DNA of 40,842 nucleotides from an uncultured Dorea sp. (GCA_910584575.1 CAJUBG010000032.1:1-40842), one strand, 5' to 3'; positions 8,868 through 17,835 are shown, counted from the stretch's first letter. The notes: generated by a model not told the origin, from the letters alone. Numbers and translations: made by a program.

Positions 8868-9759
8868 TTAATACCACCTCCATAAATAAATCCTCCAATG
8901 CCGCCTCCTGTCTTTCCAGGCGCAAAATTTTAATCCTCCTGTCCGCAATAAAATGCAGGAGGTCCGGCATCCTTTTTGCATCCTCCAACAACAGGCTGTT
9001 CCTTCCTGTTGCTTTTAAGAAGGGAAATGCCGACATGAGAATCTGGGCGTCCTTGTCCCTCTCTGTCTCAATCTCCATGGCCGCCTCCTTCTTCAACTTA
9101 CGCACCTCCTCAAGAGTGCCCTGAAGCACAATCCTCCCCTCATGGAGAAATGCGATTTTCTCACAGATATGCTCAACATCCGAGAGGATGTGCGTGGAAA
9201 AGAGAACCGTAGTCTCCTCCTTCGCAGATGCCAGGATATGCAGTAACTCTTTGCGCCCCACAGGGTCAAGGGCAGAGGTCGGCTCATCACAGATTAAGAG
9301 CTTCGGACGTCCGAACAACGCCTGGGCAACTCCGAGCCGCTGCTTCATACCGCGGGAAAATCCCTTGATTCGGGGCTTCTCGTTCTTTAATCCCACCAGA
9401 CAGAGCAGTTCTTCCGTCCGGCTCTTAATCTCCTTCGCCTTCATTCCGGCGATTTCCCCGCAAAACCCCAGATATTCCCCAGGCGTCATGTAGGAATAGA
9501 ACTCCGGTACGTCCGGCAGATAGCCCACAAAACGGTTGGTGGGCGTATTTCCATAGCGCACAGGCATCCCATTTACCAAAATCTCACCTCCGTCCGCACA
9601 AAGCAGGCCAAGGATTGTCTTCATGGCGGTCGTCTTTCCTGCGCCGTTTTTCCCCACGAACCCGAACACCGTGTGCTCAGGGATAGAAAAGGTCACGTCC
9701 TTTAATACCTGTTTTTCACCAAAATGCTTTTCTACATGGGTAAGGGTCAGCATATCCAT
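8851..9759 (-). CDS. ABC transporter ATP-binding protein
   Basis: 302 aa ATPase with Walker A GFVGKNGAGKTT, Q-loop region, signature SRGMKQRLGVAQALF, Walker B LLICDEPTSALDP and H-loop STHILSDVEHICEKI, followed by a C-terminal extension typical of CcmA-like ABC-2 exporters. The ATG at 9759 has GGAGG 9 nt upstream and lies 1 bp after the stop codon of the preceding small gene; the longer frame to 9834 runs through that gene and is not credible. Confidence 0.93.
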   Translation of the reverse strand: MDMLTLTHVEKHFGEKQVLKDVTFSIPEHTVFGFVGKNGAGKTTAMKTILGLLCADGGEILVNGMPVRYGNTPTNRFVGYLPDVPEFYSYMTPGEYLGFCGEIAGMKAKEIKSRTEELLCLVGLKNEKPRIKGFSRGMKQRLGVAQALFGRPKLLICDEPTSALDPVGRKELLHILASAKEETTVLFSTHILSDVEHICEKIAFLHEGRIVLQGTLEEVRKLKKEAAMEIETERDKDAQILMSAFPFLKATGRNSLLLEDAKRMPDLLHFIADRRIKILRLERQEAALEDLFMEVVLNEGVS

Positions 9760-9760
9760 A

Positions 9761-9964
9761 TTAAACGTCCTCCCTTCCCAGAAGGAAATACAGAATCGGT
9801 CCGATAAACTGCATCCCAACCAATGTAACGACAATCCAAAGCCCCCTGCTTCCCCGCTTATAAGTCTTGTGGGTCAGGATATGGTGAAGCGTATAAGCCA
9901 ACAGCGCAAACTCTGCGATTGCAAGCGGAATAAAAAACGGTAACAATTCATTCATATCAGGCAT
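9761..9964 (-). CDS. PLDc_N-type two-helix membrane protein
   Basis: 67 aa with two transmembrane helices: about residues 8-30, and 42-62 ending GPILYFLLGRED. This is the pattern of the phospholipase D/nuclease N-terminal (PLDc_N) domain found as a small stand-alone protein beside ABC-2 exporters. It sits between the XRE regulator and the ATPase and is translationally coupled to the latter. It probably belongs to the exporter or modulates it; that is inference. Confidence 0.8.
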   Translation of the reverse strand: MPDMNELLPFFIPLAIAEFALLAYTLHHILTHKTYKRGSRGLWIVVTLVGMQFIGPILYFLLGREDV

Positions 9965-10000
9965 TATTTTTTCCTCCTTTTTTTACCGACATCAAATTAC

Positions 10001-11113
10001 TTAATTAGCAAAGAGGCGTATAAGCCTCTGAAATTCTTTTCTCTCCTTCATGCCCGCAAAAGCCGGATGCTTTAGCGCATCCCCCACATTTTTACGGATA
10101 AAGCTTCTGTCCCTCGGCGCCATATTCCCCAGAGGCAGCCGTTCAATCCACTCATCCAACAAGTCAAAATATTCGTCTCCGTGAAGTGTAATCTGTTCCG
10201 CCTCCATAAGCCGGCTTACACATCTCTCAAAACCTCCGAGAGCCTCTAAGGCCCCCTCCCACTTTTCGTTCACCCCATAGGCCACGGCTGACTGAAAATA
10301 AAACTGCGCAGCCACGTTCGGATGCAGCGCTTCCAATCTATATTCTCTCATTATGCCTTTCATCCTGCGGATGGTTTCCTCACACCGTGGGAGGTCATTT
10401 TCATACAGGGCAAGAGATAACATGCCATCCACCACCATATTTAACAGCCCAAGATATTGCCGCGCCTGAACGTAGCTTCTGGCCTTATCCTTTTTGCCGG
10501 CCATCTGGTATGCCTGAACCAATATCCCCCCGTCCTGCCCCGAAAGGCGGGAAGGCTCTGCCGTGGGCTCTAACAGCGCAATCGTCTCCTGCGGCCTCCC
10601 CAACTGAAGGCTAAGCCCTGCCTTCACCACCAGAGCATTGCCGCACACGCCTACATCGCCGCAATTCTCCAGGATGTGGTCACACCAGGCAACCGCCTCA
10701 CAAAGAAGCTCAACCTGCTCCTCCCTCGTATCTGCCAGCATGAAATGGTTCCAGTAGATAATGCTAAGCTGTAACAGAAACGGATAACAGGAATAATACC
10801 GATGAGCCAATTCCCGTACCTTACTCAGAGCCTCGTCAAAGGGAAGATTTACAAAATCTTCTGACAACTCCCCATAGCGGCGGCGAATCTGCTCACGGGA
10901 AAGCTGAGGCTCATATCCGAGCAGACTGTCCACAGTCACGTCAAAAAATGTCGCCAGCTCAAGCACAATCAGAAGCTCCGGCGTACTCTGGGCATTCTCC
11001 CACTTAGACACAGCGGCTTTCGTCACTCCCAGAAAATCCGCCAACTCCTCCTGTGTAATCCTCCTCTCATGCCGTAAGCGGGTAATATTATCTGCCAAAT
11101 TTAATCCATACAT
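10001..11113 (-). CDS. XRE-family regulator with TPR-like C-terminal domain
   Basis: 370 aa. Residues about 6-66 are an XRE helix-turn-helix (ITQEELADFLGVTKAAVSKWENAQSTPE). The remainder is helical and TPR-like, a layout common in regulators that sense a peptide or small ligand. It leads a minus-strand cassette with the PLDc_N protein and the ABC-2 exporter, so it likely controls that exporter and perhaps itself. It has a clear promoter (11153-11181) and an AGGAG site 8 nt before the ATG. Confidence 0.88.
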   Translation of the reverse strand: MYGLNLADNITRLRHERRITQEELADFLGVTKAAVSKWENAQSTPELLIVLELATFFDVTVDSLLGYEPQLSREQIRRRYGELSEDFVNLPFDEALSKVRELAHRYYSCYPFLLQLSIIYWNHFMLADTREEQVELLCEAVAWCDHILENCGDVGVCGNALVVKAGLSLQLGRPQETIALLEPTAEPSRLSGQDGGILVQAYQMAGKKDKARSYVQARQYLGLLNMVVDGMLSLALYENDLPRCEETIRRMKGIMREYRLEALHPNVAAQFYFQSAVAYGVNEKWEGALEALGGFERCVSRLMEAEQITLHGDEYFDLLDEWIERLPLGNMAPRDRSFIRKNVGDALKHPAFAGMKERKEFQRLIRLFAN

Positions 11114-11152
11114 AGTCTATTCTCCTGTCATAATGTATTTCTTACACCCCCA

Positions 11153-11181
11153 ATTATAATAAGAGTATCTCTGGGCGGCAA
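11153..11181 (-). promoter_or_regulatory. SigA-type promoter of the XRE/ABC cassette
   Basis: On the minus strand: TTGCCG (11181-11176), a 17-bp spacer, and TATAAT (11158-11153), with a transcript start near 11146. It is back to back with the purF promoter, 60 bp away. Confidence 0.7.
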
Positions 11182-11240
11182 TGGAATATACCGATACTTT
11201 TGGAAATAAAATCAACTGCCAGGAAACTTTAGGGAAACTC

Positions 11241-11268
11241 TTGACTTTTGGAAATTTTTGAGTATACT
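11241..11268 (+). promoter_or_regulatory. SigA-type promoter of purF
   Basis: TTGACT (11241-11246), a 16-bp spacer, and TATACT (11263-11268). The predicted start, about 11275, is only a few bases before the terminator hairpin of the leader. Confidence 0.75.
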
Positions 11269-11278
11269 ACAAACCATA

Positions 11279-11321
11279 AGCAAAGACGCTTCGGAATACT
11301 TTCCGGTGTCTTTGCTTTTTT
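11279..11321 (+). terminator. Premature intrinsic terminator in the purF leader
   Basis: The perfect 9-bp stem AGCAAAGAC/GTCTTTGCT (11279-11287, 11308-11316) contains a second 5-bp stem CGGAA/TTCCG with a 4-nt loop, and runs into TTTTTT. It lies between the purF promoter and the ribosome binding site (GAAAGGAG). No plus-strand gene upstream could use it, so it should end most leader transcripts after about 45 nt unless overridden. Confidence 0.8.
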
Positions 11322-11344
11322 CATTTGAAAGGAGATTTTGAAGC

Positions 11345-12715
11345 ATGGGAATCAAAGAGGAATGTGGCGTATTCGGTATCTACAACCCCAGGGGTGAGAC
11401 GGCAGCCTCCTCCATCTATTATGGATTGTCGTCACTCCAGCACAGGGGGCAGGAATCCTGCGGAATCGCCGTATTTGACACTAACGGTCCCAAGGGGAAC
11501 ATGTGCGTTCACAGAGGAATGGGCCTGGTAAATGAAGTTTTCAAGGAGGACACGCTGAAAGGATTAAACGGGAATCTGGGAATCGGGCACGTCCGCTACT
11601 CCACCACAGGCGCAGCCACACTGGACAACGCACAGCCCCTTGTAATGAATTATATCAAGGGCACGCTGGCTCTTGCGCACAACGGAAATCTGGTAAATAC
11701 GGACGAGCTGCGCAGCGAGCTTGCCCGCACAGGGGCAATCTTTCGTACCACCACGGATTCAGAAATCATCGCCTATGAAATCGCACGGGCAAGAGTGGGC
11801 GCCCATACCGTTGAAGAAGCGATCAGCCAGACAGCCTCCAAAATCAAAGGCGCCTACGGGCTGGTCATTGCAAGCCCCCGCAAACTAATCGGCGTGCGCG
11901 ACCCACTGGGGATCCGCCCTCTCTGTCTGGGAAAAAGGGATGCTTCCTACATTATAGCATCGGAAAGCTGCGCCTTAACCGCCATTGGCGCGCAGTTTAT
12001 CCGAGATATACAGCCTGGTGAAATCGTTACCGTTTCACATGACGGAATCTCGTCAAGCTTTGTCCCAAAGAAGCCAAAAACCGCACACTGTATCTTTGAA
12101 TATATCTATTTCGCAAGGCTTGACAGCGTCCTTGACGGCGTCTCTGTATATGAGTCCAGAAAAAAGGCCGGCGCAGCACTTGCCAAAGCCTATCCTGCCA
12201 AAGCTGACCTGGTCACAGGAGTTCCGGATTCCGGTATCACCGCGGCGCAGGGGTATGCCGAGGAGGCCGGCCTTCCGTTTGGGCTGGCGTTTTATAAAAA
12301 CAGCTATGTCGGAAGAACCTTCATCAAGCCTACCCAGAAAGAGAGGGAATCCAGCGTCCGGCTTAAGCTAAGCGTTCTTACGGATACGGTAAAAGACAAG
12401 GATATTGTATTAGTGGACGACTCTATTGTGCGGGGAACCACCATTACCAACCTGATTCATCTGCTGAAGCATGCAGGGGCAGGCAAGGTACACGTAAGAA
12501 TCAGCTCGCCGCCCTTCCTATATCCCTGCTACTTCGGAACGGATGTACCGTCCCGCCGCCTGCTGCTTGCCGCCTCCCATTCGTCAGAAGAAATCCGCCG
12601 CAGGATCGGCGCCGATTCACTGGGATATATGCGTGTGGAGGACCTTTCTTCCACGGTAAATGGACTGCCGGTCTGCAAGGCATGCTTCGACAATAATTAT
12701 CCCATTTTCTTATGA
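11345..12715 (+). CDS. purF: Amidophosphoribosyltransferase
   Basis: 456 aa enzyme for the first step of purine synthesis: PRPP plus glutamine gives phosphoribosylamine. The N-terminal Ntn glutaminase domain has nucleophile Cys7 after a six-residue propeptide (MGIKEE), and LQHRGQESCGIA. The C-terminal transferase has the PRPP motif DIVLVDDSIVRGTT (353-366). Cys249, Cys395, Cys444 and Cys447 match the [4Fe-4S] ligands of the Bacillus-type enzyme. It is not next to other pur genes here, so it is a lone or second copy with its own promoter and leader terminator. Confidence 0.97.
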   Translation: MGIKEECGVFGIYNPRGETAASSIYYGLSSLQHRGQESCGIAVFDTNGPKGNMCVHRGMGLVNEVFKEDTLKGLNGNLGIGHVRYSTTGAATLDNAQPLVMNYIKGTLALAHNGNLVNTDELRSELARTGAIFRTTTDSEIIAYEIARARVGAHTVEEAISQTASKIKGAYGLVIASPRKLIGVRDPLGIRPLCLGKRDASYIIASESCALTAIGAQFIRDIQPGEIVTVSHDGISSSFVPKKPKTAHCIFEYIYFARLDSVLDGVSVYESRKKAGAALAKAYPAKADLVTGVPDSGITAAQGYAEEAGLPFGLAFYKNSYVGRTFIKPTQKERESSVRLKLSVLTDTVKDKDIVLVDDSIVRGTTITNLIHLLKHAGAGKVHVRISSPPFLYPCYFGTDVPSRRLLLAASHSSEEIRRRIGADSLGYMRVEDLSSTVNGLPVCKACFDNNYPIFL

Positions 12716-12873
12716 CTTGACTGAAACAGCAGAACTAATTTAAATTTGCCAAAAACAGCTATGAATATTTTATTTATATTCATCAAAAATCACATTGAAT
12801 TACATTTGTCACACCCTCCTTTTTCGTTATTTTGTATAATAATTTATTATTATTTTTTATTTTAATATTCATA

Positions 12874-12902
12874 TTGACGAAGTCAATGTGACATGGTATA
12901 CT
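12874..12902 (+). promoter_or_regulatory. Promoter of sugar ABC importer with overlapping palindrome
   Basis: TTGACG (12874-12879), a 17-bp spacer, and TATACT (12897-12902). A palindrome ATTGAC-GAA-GTCAAT (12873-12887) covers the -35 box and could be an operator. Downstream in the leader, TCTGAC (12921-12926) and GTCAGA (12934-12939) form a small hairpin before the AGGAGG site. Confidence 0.7.
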
Positions 12903-12963
12903 CCCTATAACAACATTAATTCTGACGAGCAGAGTCAGACAATCAAAAGGAGGTTTTTTAGTT

Positions 12964-14241
12964 ATGAAAAAGTTGGTAGCATTATCCATGATCCTTTCCA
13001 TGATGTGTGGATTGGCAGCATGTAGCAGCAACAGCGGCGGCGGATCATCCGACGGGGGATCGGAGTCCAAAGATGAGGGGAAATCCGATGGAAAAGTTTC
13101 CATCAATGTCATTGCCGCACAGTACGGCCAGAACACTAAGACATGGTGGGAGGACTTCGTTAAGGATTTCACTGCAGAGCACTCTGACATTGATCTTACG
13201 GTAGAGGTTGAATCTTGGAATGACATTTATACGGTAGTGAATACCAGAATTTCCAACAACGATGCTCCTGATATCCTGAACATCGACGTATTTGCCAACT
13301 ATCAGGCAGACGATCTTCTGCTTCCCGCCGAGGATTTCGTATCTAAGGAGACTTATGATAAGATGTATCCGGCATTCTTAGAGCAGTCCGACGTAGACGG
13401 TACAATTTGGGCGATTCCAGACCTGGCTTCCGCCCGTGCACTGTATTACAACGCTGACATCCTGGAGGCAGCCGGTGTTGAAGTTCCTACCACATGGGAT
13501 GAGCTGACTGAAGCATGTAAGAAGATTAAAGAGCATGATGCCAACATCTATCCATGGGGCATTGATATGACCACTGACGAAGGACAGGCGGCTTTTGCTT
13601 ACTACACATGGAACAACGGCGGCGGCTTTGTAGACGAGGATGATAACTGGGCGCTGAACAGCGACAAGAACGTTGAAGCTATCGAATACGCCGTGAACAT
13701 GGTAAAGGAAGGATATACCAACAGTGACCCTGCTAACGACACACGTTATGACCTGCAGGATATGTTCGGTGCAGGACAGGTTGCTATGATGATCGGTCCT
13801 AACAGTATCCCTACATATATTGCTGACGGTGGTTATTCAATTAATTATGCAGTTGCTCCTATTCCGACAAACGGCGGCGTTGATTCCGTTTCCGCAGGTG
13901 TTATGGACCGCTTTATGTGCTTCGACAATGAGTATTCTGACGAGGAACTGGAAGCAATCAAGACTTTCTTCGATTTCTTCTATGAAGACGAGCGTTACTC
14001 TGAGTGGGTTCTGATGGAAGGTTTCCTGCCTGCAACTACCACTGGCGGAGAGATTCTTGCAAAAGAAGACGAGAGCATGGCAAGCTGGGTTGATATCGTA
14101 GGAAGCTGTAACTTCTACCCAACCGCAAAGACCGAATGGGATGATGTAAAACAGGGCGTTATCAATGTTGAGCAGCAGGCATTACTTGGGGGCAATGTCA
14201 AGGAGCTGTTAGACGAACTTCAGAATGAAATTGCAGAATAA
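12964..14241 (+). CDS. Carbohydrate ABC transporter substrate-binding lipoprotein
   Basis: 425 aa. Lipoprotein signal with lipobox LAAC (Cys20), a Gly/Ser/Asp linker, then an SBP_bac_1-type fold: VEVESWNDIYTVVNTRISNNDAPDILNIDV near residues 80-105, PTTWDELTEACKKI and AMMIGPNSIPTYI. Such proteins capture oligosaccharides outside the membrane for a MalFG-type importer. A strong terminator hairpin follows, with the two permeases beyond it. That is the usual arrangement for making more binding protein than permease. No ATPase gene is present, so a shared MsmK-type ATPase is likely. Confidence 0.93.
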   Translation: MKKLVALSMILSMMCGLAACSSNSGGGSSDGGSESKDEGKSDGKVSINVIAAQYGQNTKTWWEDFVKDFTAEHSDIDLTVEVESWNDIYTVVNTRISNNDAPDILNIDVFANYQADDLLLPAEDFVSKETYDKMYPAFLEQSDVDGTIWAIPDLASARALYYNADILEAAGVEVPTTWDELTEACKKIKEHDANIYPWGIDMTTDEGQAAFAYYTWNNGGGFVDEDDNWALNSDKNVEAIEYAVNMVKEGYTNSDPANDTRYDLQDMFGAGQVAMMIGPNSIPTYIADGGYSINYAVAPIPTNGGVDSVSAGVMDRFMCFDNEYSDEELEAIKTFFDFFYEDERYSEWVLMEGFLPATTTGGEILAKEDESMASWVDIVGSCNFYPTAKTEWDDVKQGVINVEQQALLGGNVKELLDELQNEIAE

Positions 14242-14254
14242 GATTTCATATTTA

Positions 14255-14284
14255 CCCCGCAGCTAACTGCGGGGTTTTCATTTT
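14255..14284 (+). terminator. Intra-operon terminator after the binding protein
   Basis: CCCCGCAG (14255-14262), loop CTAA, CTGCGGGG (14267-14274), then TTTTCATTTT. A strong stem with an interrupted U-run suggests partial read-through to the permeases. Confidence 0.8.
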
Positions 14285-14319
14285 AAAATTTATTTAAAGA
14301 TTACAAGGGAGGTGTCCCC

Positions 14320-15201
14320 GTGAAAAACAAAGCATTTCGCAAGGTAGAACCTTATATCTGGATTCTGCCAAGTATTATCCTGATGGCGGTCTTTATCTTA
14401 ATTCCGATTATCTTCGTCTTTAGGATGTCTTTAAGCGAAGTCAGCAAGGCCGGTATCATTCGTGGATTTTCCGGTTTTGCCAACTTCACCAAAGTAATGA
14501 ACAGTTCCGCTTTCAAGCTGGTCCTGCGCAATACCATCGTCTGGACCGTAGCCGTAGTGGTTCTGTCCACGGTATTGGGCTTTATACTCGCTCTGATACT
14601 GAACAATGAATTCCGTGGCCGTAAGATTGCCAGAGCTATCATGGTTTTTCCATGGGCAACAACACTGGTTATTCAGGCAAGCGCGTGGAAGTTCATCATT
14701 GACACTGACTATGGTACCTTGAACACTCTGCTGCTTCGGCTTGGTCTTATAGACCACTCCATTAACTGGACGCCTACTGCGGAGGCATACTTTATGTGGG
14801 AGATTGCCTGTGGTATCTTTGTAACCATTCCATTTGTTACCTTCTGCGTCCTCTCCGGCCTGCAAAGTATTGATACCACTTATTACGAGGCAGCCACAGT
14901 AGACGGGGCAAATTACTGGCAGCAGCTTTTCCAGATTACCATGCCTCTGGTTCGTTCTTCCCTGACGGTAAGTACGGTGTTGAATATCATCTATGTTTTC
15001 AACTCCTTCCCGATTATCTGGACGATTACCAAGGGCGACCCCGCCAACCATACGGACACATTGGTTACATACCTGTATAAACTGGCGTTCTACAACGGCA
15101 AACAAGGCCAGGCAGCCGCAGTTTCCGTAATCGGCTTCACAATCCTGTTAATCTGCGCCAGCGTTTACATGGTTTACACCCTGCGGAAAGGAGATGAATA
15201 A
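14320..15201 (+). CDS. Sugar ABC transporter permease (MalF/UgpA-like)
   Basis: 293 aa with six transmembrane segments and the EAA loop EAATVDGANYWQQLFQITMPLV (about residues 190-211), which docks on the ATPase. It starts with GTG, supported by GGGAGG 7 nt upstream. The downstream permease begins 3 bp after its stop codon, and the two form the membrane channel for the upstream binding protein. Confidence 0.93.
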   Translation: MKNKAFRKVEPYIWILPSIILMAVFILIPIIFVFRMSLSEVSKAGIIRGFSGFANFTKVMNSSAFKLVLRNTIVWTVAVVVLSTVLGFILALILNNEFRGRKIARAIMVFPWATTLVIQASAWKFIIDTDYGTLNTLLLRLGLIDHSINWTPTAEAYFMWEIACGIFVTIPFVTFCVLSGLQSIDTTYYEAATVDGANYWQQLFQITMPLVRSSLTVSTVLNIIYVFNSFPIIWTITKGDPANHTDTLVTYLYKLAFYNGKQGQAAAVSVIGFTILLICASVYMVYTLRKGDE

Positions 15202-15204
15202 CAT

Positions 15205-16053
15205 ATGGCAAATAAATCTAGTTCTCCGAAAAGAATACTCCTTCGTATCCTGCTGTACATTGTTGTAATCATTGTCTGCATTGTTACGCTGTATCCTTAT
15301 TTTGCCATGTTCTGTACTGCTCTTAAGAACAGGGCGGAGATCTTCTCCATGAACGGCACTATACTCCCTATTACGGCGGTATGGTCCAACTTTATTGATG
15401 TCTGGCATCGGGCGCCTATGGCGAATTACATGCTGAACTCTCTCATGATTGCCGGCGGTTCTACCCTTATTGCCATGCTCTGCGGGATTCCTGCGGCATA
15501 TGCACTGGCGCGTATGAAGTTCAGGGGTCAGACGGTCTTTCTGGGCTTCGTCATTGTTTCCCAGATGTTCGCACCTGTGGTATTGTTGATTGGTATCTAT
15601 AAGGTAATGTCTATCTTAAGTCTGACGGACAGTATTATTGGACTGATTTTCATCAATGCTGCTTTTAACCAGGCGTTTACCATATGGCTGCTGCGCGGAA
15701 CCTTCATAGGTATTTCCGTAGAGATGGAGCAGGCGGCGACCATTGACGGCTGTAACCGTCTCCAGGGCATGACAAAGGTTCTGCTTCCTGTCGCGGCTCC
15801 CGGAATCGTGACCACTTTAATTTTCATCTTTATTAATGCCTGGAACGAGTACACGGTTGCGCTGTGCCTGATTTCCACAAGCGAGCGTGAGCCTTTGACC
15901 GTGGGAATCAATGTATTCAATGGATACAATATGATTGAGTGGCAATATCTGTTTGCAGCGTCGCTCTTTGCGATTGTTCCTGTCGTAATCCTGTTCATGG
16001 GTATTGAAAAGAATCTGGTAAGCGGACTTGCCTCCGGCGGTGTGAAAGGCTAA
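15205..16053 (+). CDS. Sugar ABC transporter permease (MalG/UgpE-like)
   Basis: 282 aa, six transmembrane segments, with the EAA loop MEQAATIDGCNRLQGMTKVLLPVAAPG and the typical MalG ending AGLASGGVKG-like (here SGLASGGVKG). It is the partner of the preceding permease and the last gene of the importer operon, followed by a terminator at 16070-16128. Confidence 0.93.
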   Translation: MANKSSSPKRILLRILLYIVVIIVCIVTLYPYFAMFCTALKNRAEIFSMNGTILPITAVWSNFIDVWHRAPMANYMLNSLMIAGGSTLIAMLCGIPAAYALARMKFRGQTVFLGFVIVSQMFAPVVLLIGIYKVMSILSLTDSIIGLIFINAAFNQAFTIWLLRGTFIGISVEMEQAATIDGCNRLQGMTKVLLPVAAPGIVTTLIFIFINAWNEYTVALCLISTSEREPLTVGINVFNGYNMIEWQYLFAASLFAIVPVVILFMGIEKNLVSGLASGGVKG

Positions 16054-16069
16054 ATCAGATTTGAAATAT

Positions 16070-16128
16070 AATAAGGCTGGAAGGAAATGTCATTTTTCTC
16101 TTATGACTTTCTGCCGGCCTTATTTTTT
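16070..16128 (+). terminator. Terminator of the sugar importer operon
   Basis: AATAAGGC (16070-16077) pairs with GCCTTATT (16117-16124), with further imperfect pairing inside (GTCAT/ATGAC), and is followed by TTTTTAT. Confidence 0.75.
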
Positions 16129-16287
16129 ATCTCTATACGCCAGAAATTGTAAGAATATTTTTCTGGACAAAATCTCATGCTATCCTCACAGTACGAAAAA
16201 AGAGAGGAAATATTGGAATTCATCTGATATAATATACCCCAAGGGCACATCTTAATGGATATGAAAAGTCGGACAGGGAGAAATGAC

Positions 16288-17142
16288 ATGGAGTGGAACG
16301 AAAAATTACAGCTCATCATTGAGTATGTTGAAAATCATTTACAGCGTAAAGAAGAACCTGTTGACATCAAAGAAATATCCAAAATCGCCGGATGTTCTTT
16401 TGGCTTTTTCCAGAAGGTATTTTCCTATATGAATGGAATCAGCTTTGCTGAATATATACGTGCACGGAAAATGACTCTGGCAGGATATGATTTGAAAAGT
16501 ACCGATCTTAGGGTGATTGACATCAGCTATAAATATGGTTATGATTCTCCTACCTCATTTGCCAGGGCGTTTCAGCAGTTTCATGGAGTGTCCCCAAAAG
16601 AAGGGCGGGAATCAGATGTTATGCTGAGGGTCACTCCTAAAATGCAGATTATGGTAAAACAGAAATATTCCTGGCGCTTAGAAGAAAAGGAGAAATTCCG
16701 GTTAATCGGCAAACGTATTTCCATATCCTGTGAAAAGCAAGCGCATTTCAAAAAGATACCGGAATTCTGGAGTGAATGTCAGCGAGACGGTATTTTTTCA
16801 AGGTTGATTTCCATGGATTCCGGAAATCCCAAAGGCTTATTCGGTTTATTTGGCGCTTATGATGAACAGTTGAATGAGATTGAATATTCCATCATGGTTA
16901 TTTCTGACCATAAGCTGCCTCAGGGCTTCACTGAGATATGGATTCCTGATTCTGCCTGGGCGGTTTTTGACTGTTGTGGCCCTGTTCCACAGGCTATACA
17001 AAAGGGTTGGAAATATCTGAATGAAGAATGGCTTGTCAAATATCCGTTTCAGCATGCGGACTGTCCGGAAGTGGAATGGTATAGCAGCGGCAATGTATAT
17101 GCTGACGATTATCTGAGCCAGATCTGGATACCTGTTGTTTAG
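16288..17142 (+). CDS. AraC-family regulator with GyrI-like effector domain
   Basis: 284 aa. Residues about 1-100 hold two helix-turn-helix units (ISKIAGCSFGFFQKVFSYMNGISFAEYI and VIDISYKYGYDSPTSFARAFQQFHGVSP). Residues about 125-284 resemble the GyrI/AraC_E_bind ligand domain (FRLIGKRISISC..., ending SGNVYADDYLSQIWIPV). Such proteins often respond to small amphipathic or drug-like molecules. The ATG at 16288 has GGGAG 7 nt upstream; the longer frame from 16255 lacks a site. Target genes are unknown; it may work with the next gene. Confidence 0.88.
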   Translation: MEWNEKLQLIIEYVENHLQRKEEPVDIKEISKIAGCSFGFFQKVFSYMNGISFAEYIRARKMTLAGYDLKSTDLRVIDISYKYGYDSPTSFARAFQQFHGVSPKEGRESDVMLRVTPKMQIMVKQKYSWRLEEKEKFRLIGKRISISCEKQAHFKKIPEFWSECQRDGIFSRLISMDSGNPKGLFGLFGAYDEQLNEIEYSIMVISDHKLPQGFTEIWIPDSAWAVFDCCGPVPQAIQKGWKYLNEEWLVKYPFQHADCPEVEWYSSGNVYADDYLSQIWIPVV

Positions 17143-17189
17143 GAGAACCTCTGGTACAGGGGTATGATACTTTATTAGGAGGATTGTAT

Positions 17190-17654
17190 ATGGTACACTT
17201 AGTATACTGCGATAATGCAGGAAAAAAGGGAGAAAAAGTTCTCGATAAAATAATTGCAGGCACAAAGACAATGATCGTCCGCGGAGCCGCAGGGCGGAAA
17301 ATCCCCCATAGCAGAGTCTTTGAAGGTGAACTTCTATATTTTATGGAAAAAGGCAGCTCTAAAATTACGGCAAAAGCAAAAGTGAAGCATGTGGACAATT
17401 ATGTAAAATTATCTGAAGATGAGATTGGAAAGACACTGGAGAATAATCAAGCTAAATTGAATCTGACGGATAAGCAGAAAACCCGTTGGCACAAAAAATG
17501 CCTGTGTCTTGTGGAATTCTGCGATGTCGAGCTTATAGAACCTCTTGAATTTGAACATCAGGGAAATATGGACGACTGGCTGATTCTGGAGAAAATCGAG
17601 GATGTCGTTGTTGGCACCAGTATTCCTTATACCTATGAAAAATCAAAATTTTGA
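17190..17654 (+). CDS. ASCH/PUA-like small protein
   Basis: 154 aa, cytosolic. The N-terminal part (VLDKIIAGTKTMIVRGAAGRKIPHSRVFEGELLYFMEKG) has the layout of ASCH/PUA-like beta barrels, in which a short motif precedes a barrel that binds RNA or modified nucleotides. I cannot name a subfamily. The ATG at 17190 has AGGAGG 7 nt upstream; the TTG two codons earlier is discarded. It follows the AraC-type gene by 47 bp and may be co-transcribed with it. Confidence 0.6.
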   Translation: MVHLVYCDNAGKKGEKVLDKIIAGTKTMIVRGAAGRKIPHSRVFEGELLYFMEKGSSKITAKAKVKHVDNYVKLSEDEIGKTLENNQAKLNLTDKQKTRWHKKCLCLVEFCDVELIEPLEFEHQGNMDDWLILEKIEDVVVGTSIPYTYEKSKF

Positions 17655-17667
17655 AGTGATATAGGGT

Positions 17668-17789
17668 TTGTCAAGTTAAACTGTGTAAGTAAATTATCTG
17701 AATATTCTCATTGACTGCTTGATTATTATAACTCGAATTGCCGGAATCCTGTCAAGGCAAGGGTTTCCGCCTTTACAGGATTTTGACAA
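17668..17789. repeat. Candidate MITE-like or insertion-sequence remnant
   Basis: This roughly 122-bp non-coding stretch is bounded by TTGTCAA (17668-17674) and TTGACAA (17783-17789) in inverted orientation. Behind each lies CTGT at a similar distance, giving imperfect terminal repeats. The left end GTCAAGTTAAACTGTGTAAG resembles transposase-family ends as I remember them. Inside, AATCCTGT/ACAGGATT (17745-17752, 17775-17782) form a long-arm hairpin. There is no coding capacity. It marks the 3' border of the polysaccharide operon. Confidence 0.35.
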
Positions 17790-17835
17790 TTTCCATTACT
17801 TCCTTCCACCTGGTGATGGAATAGAAGTGTTGTGA

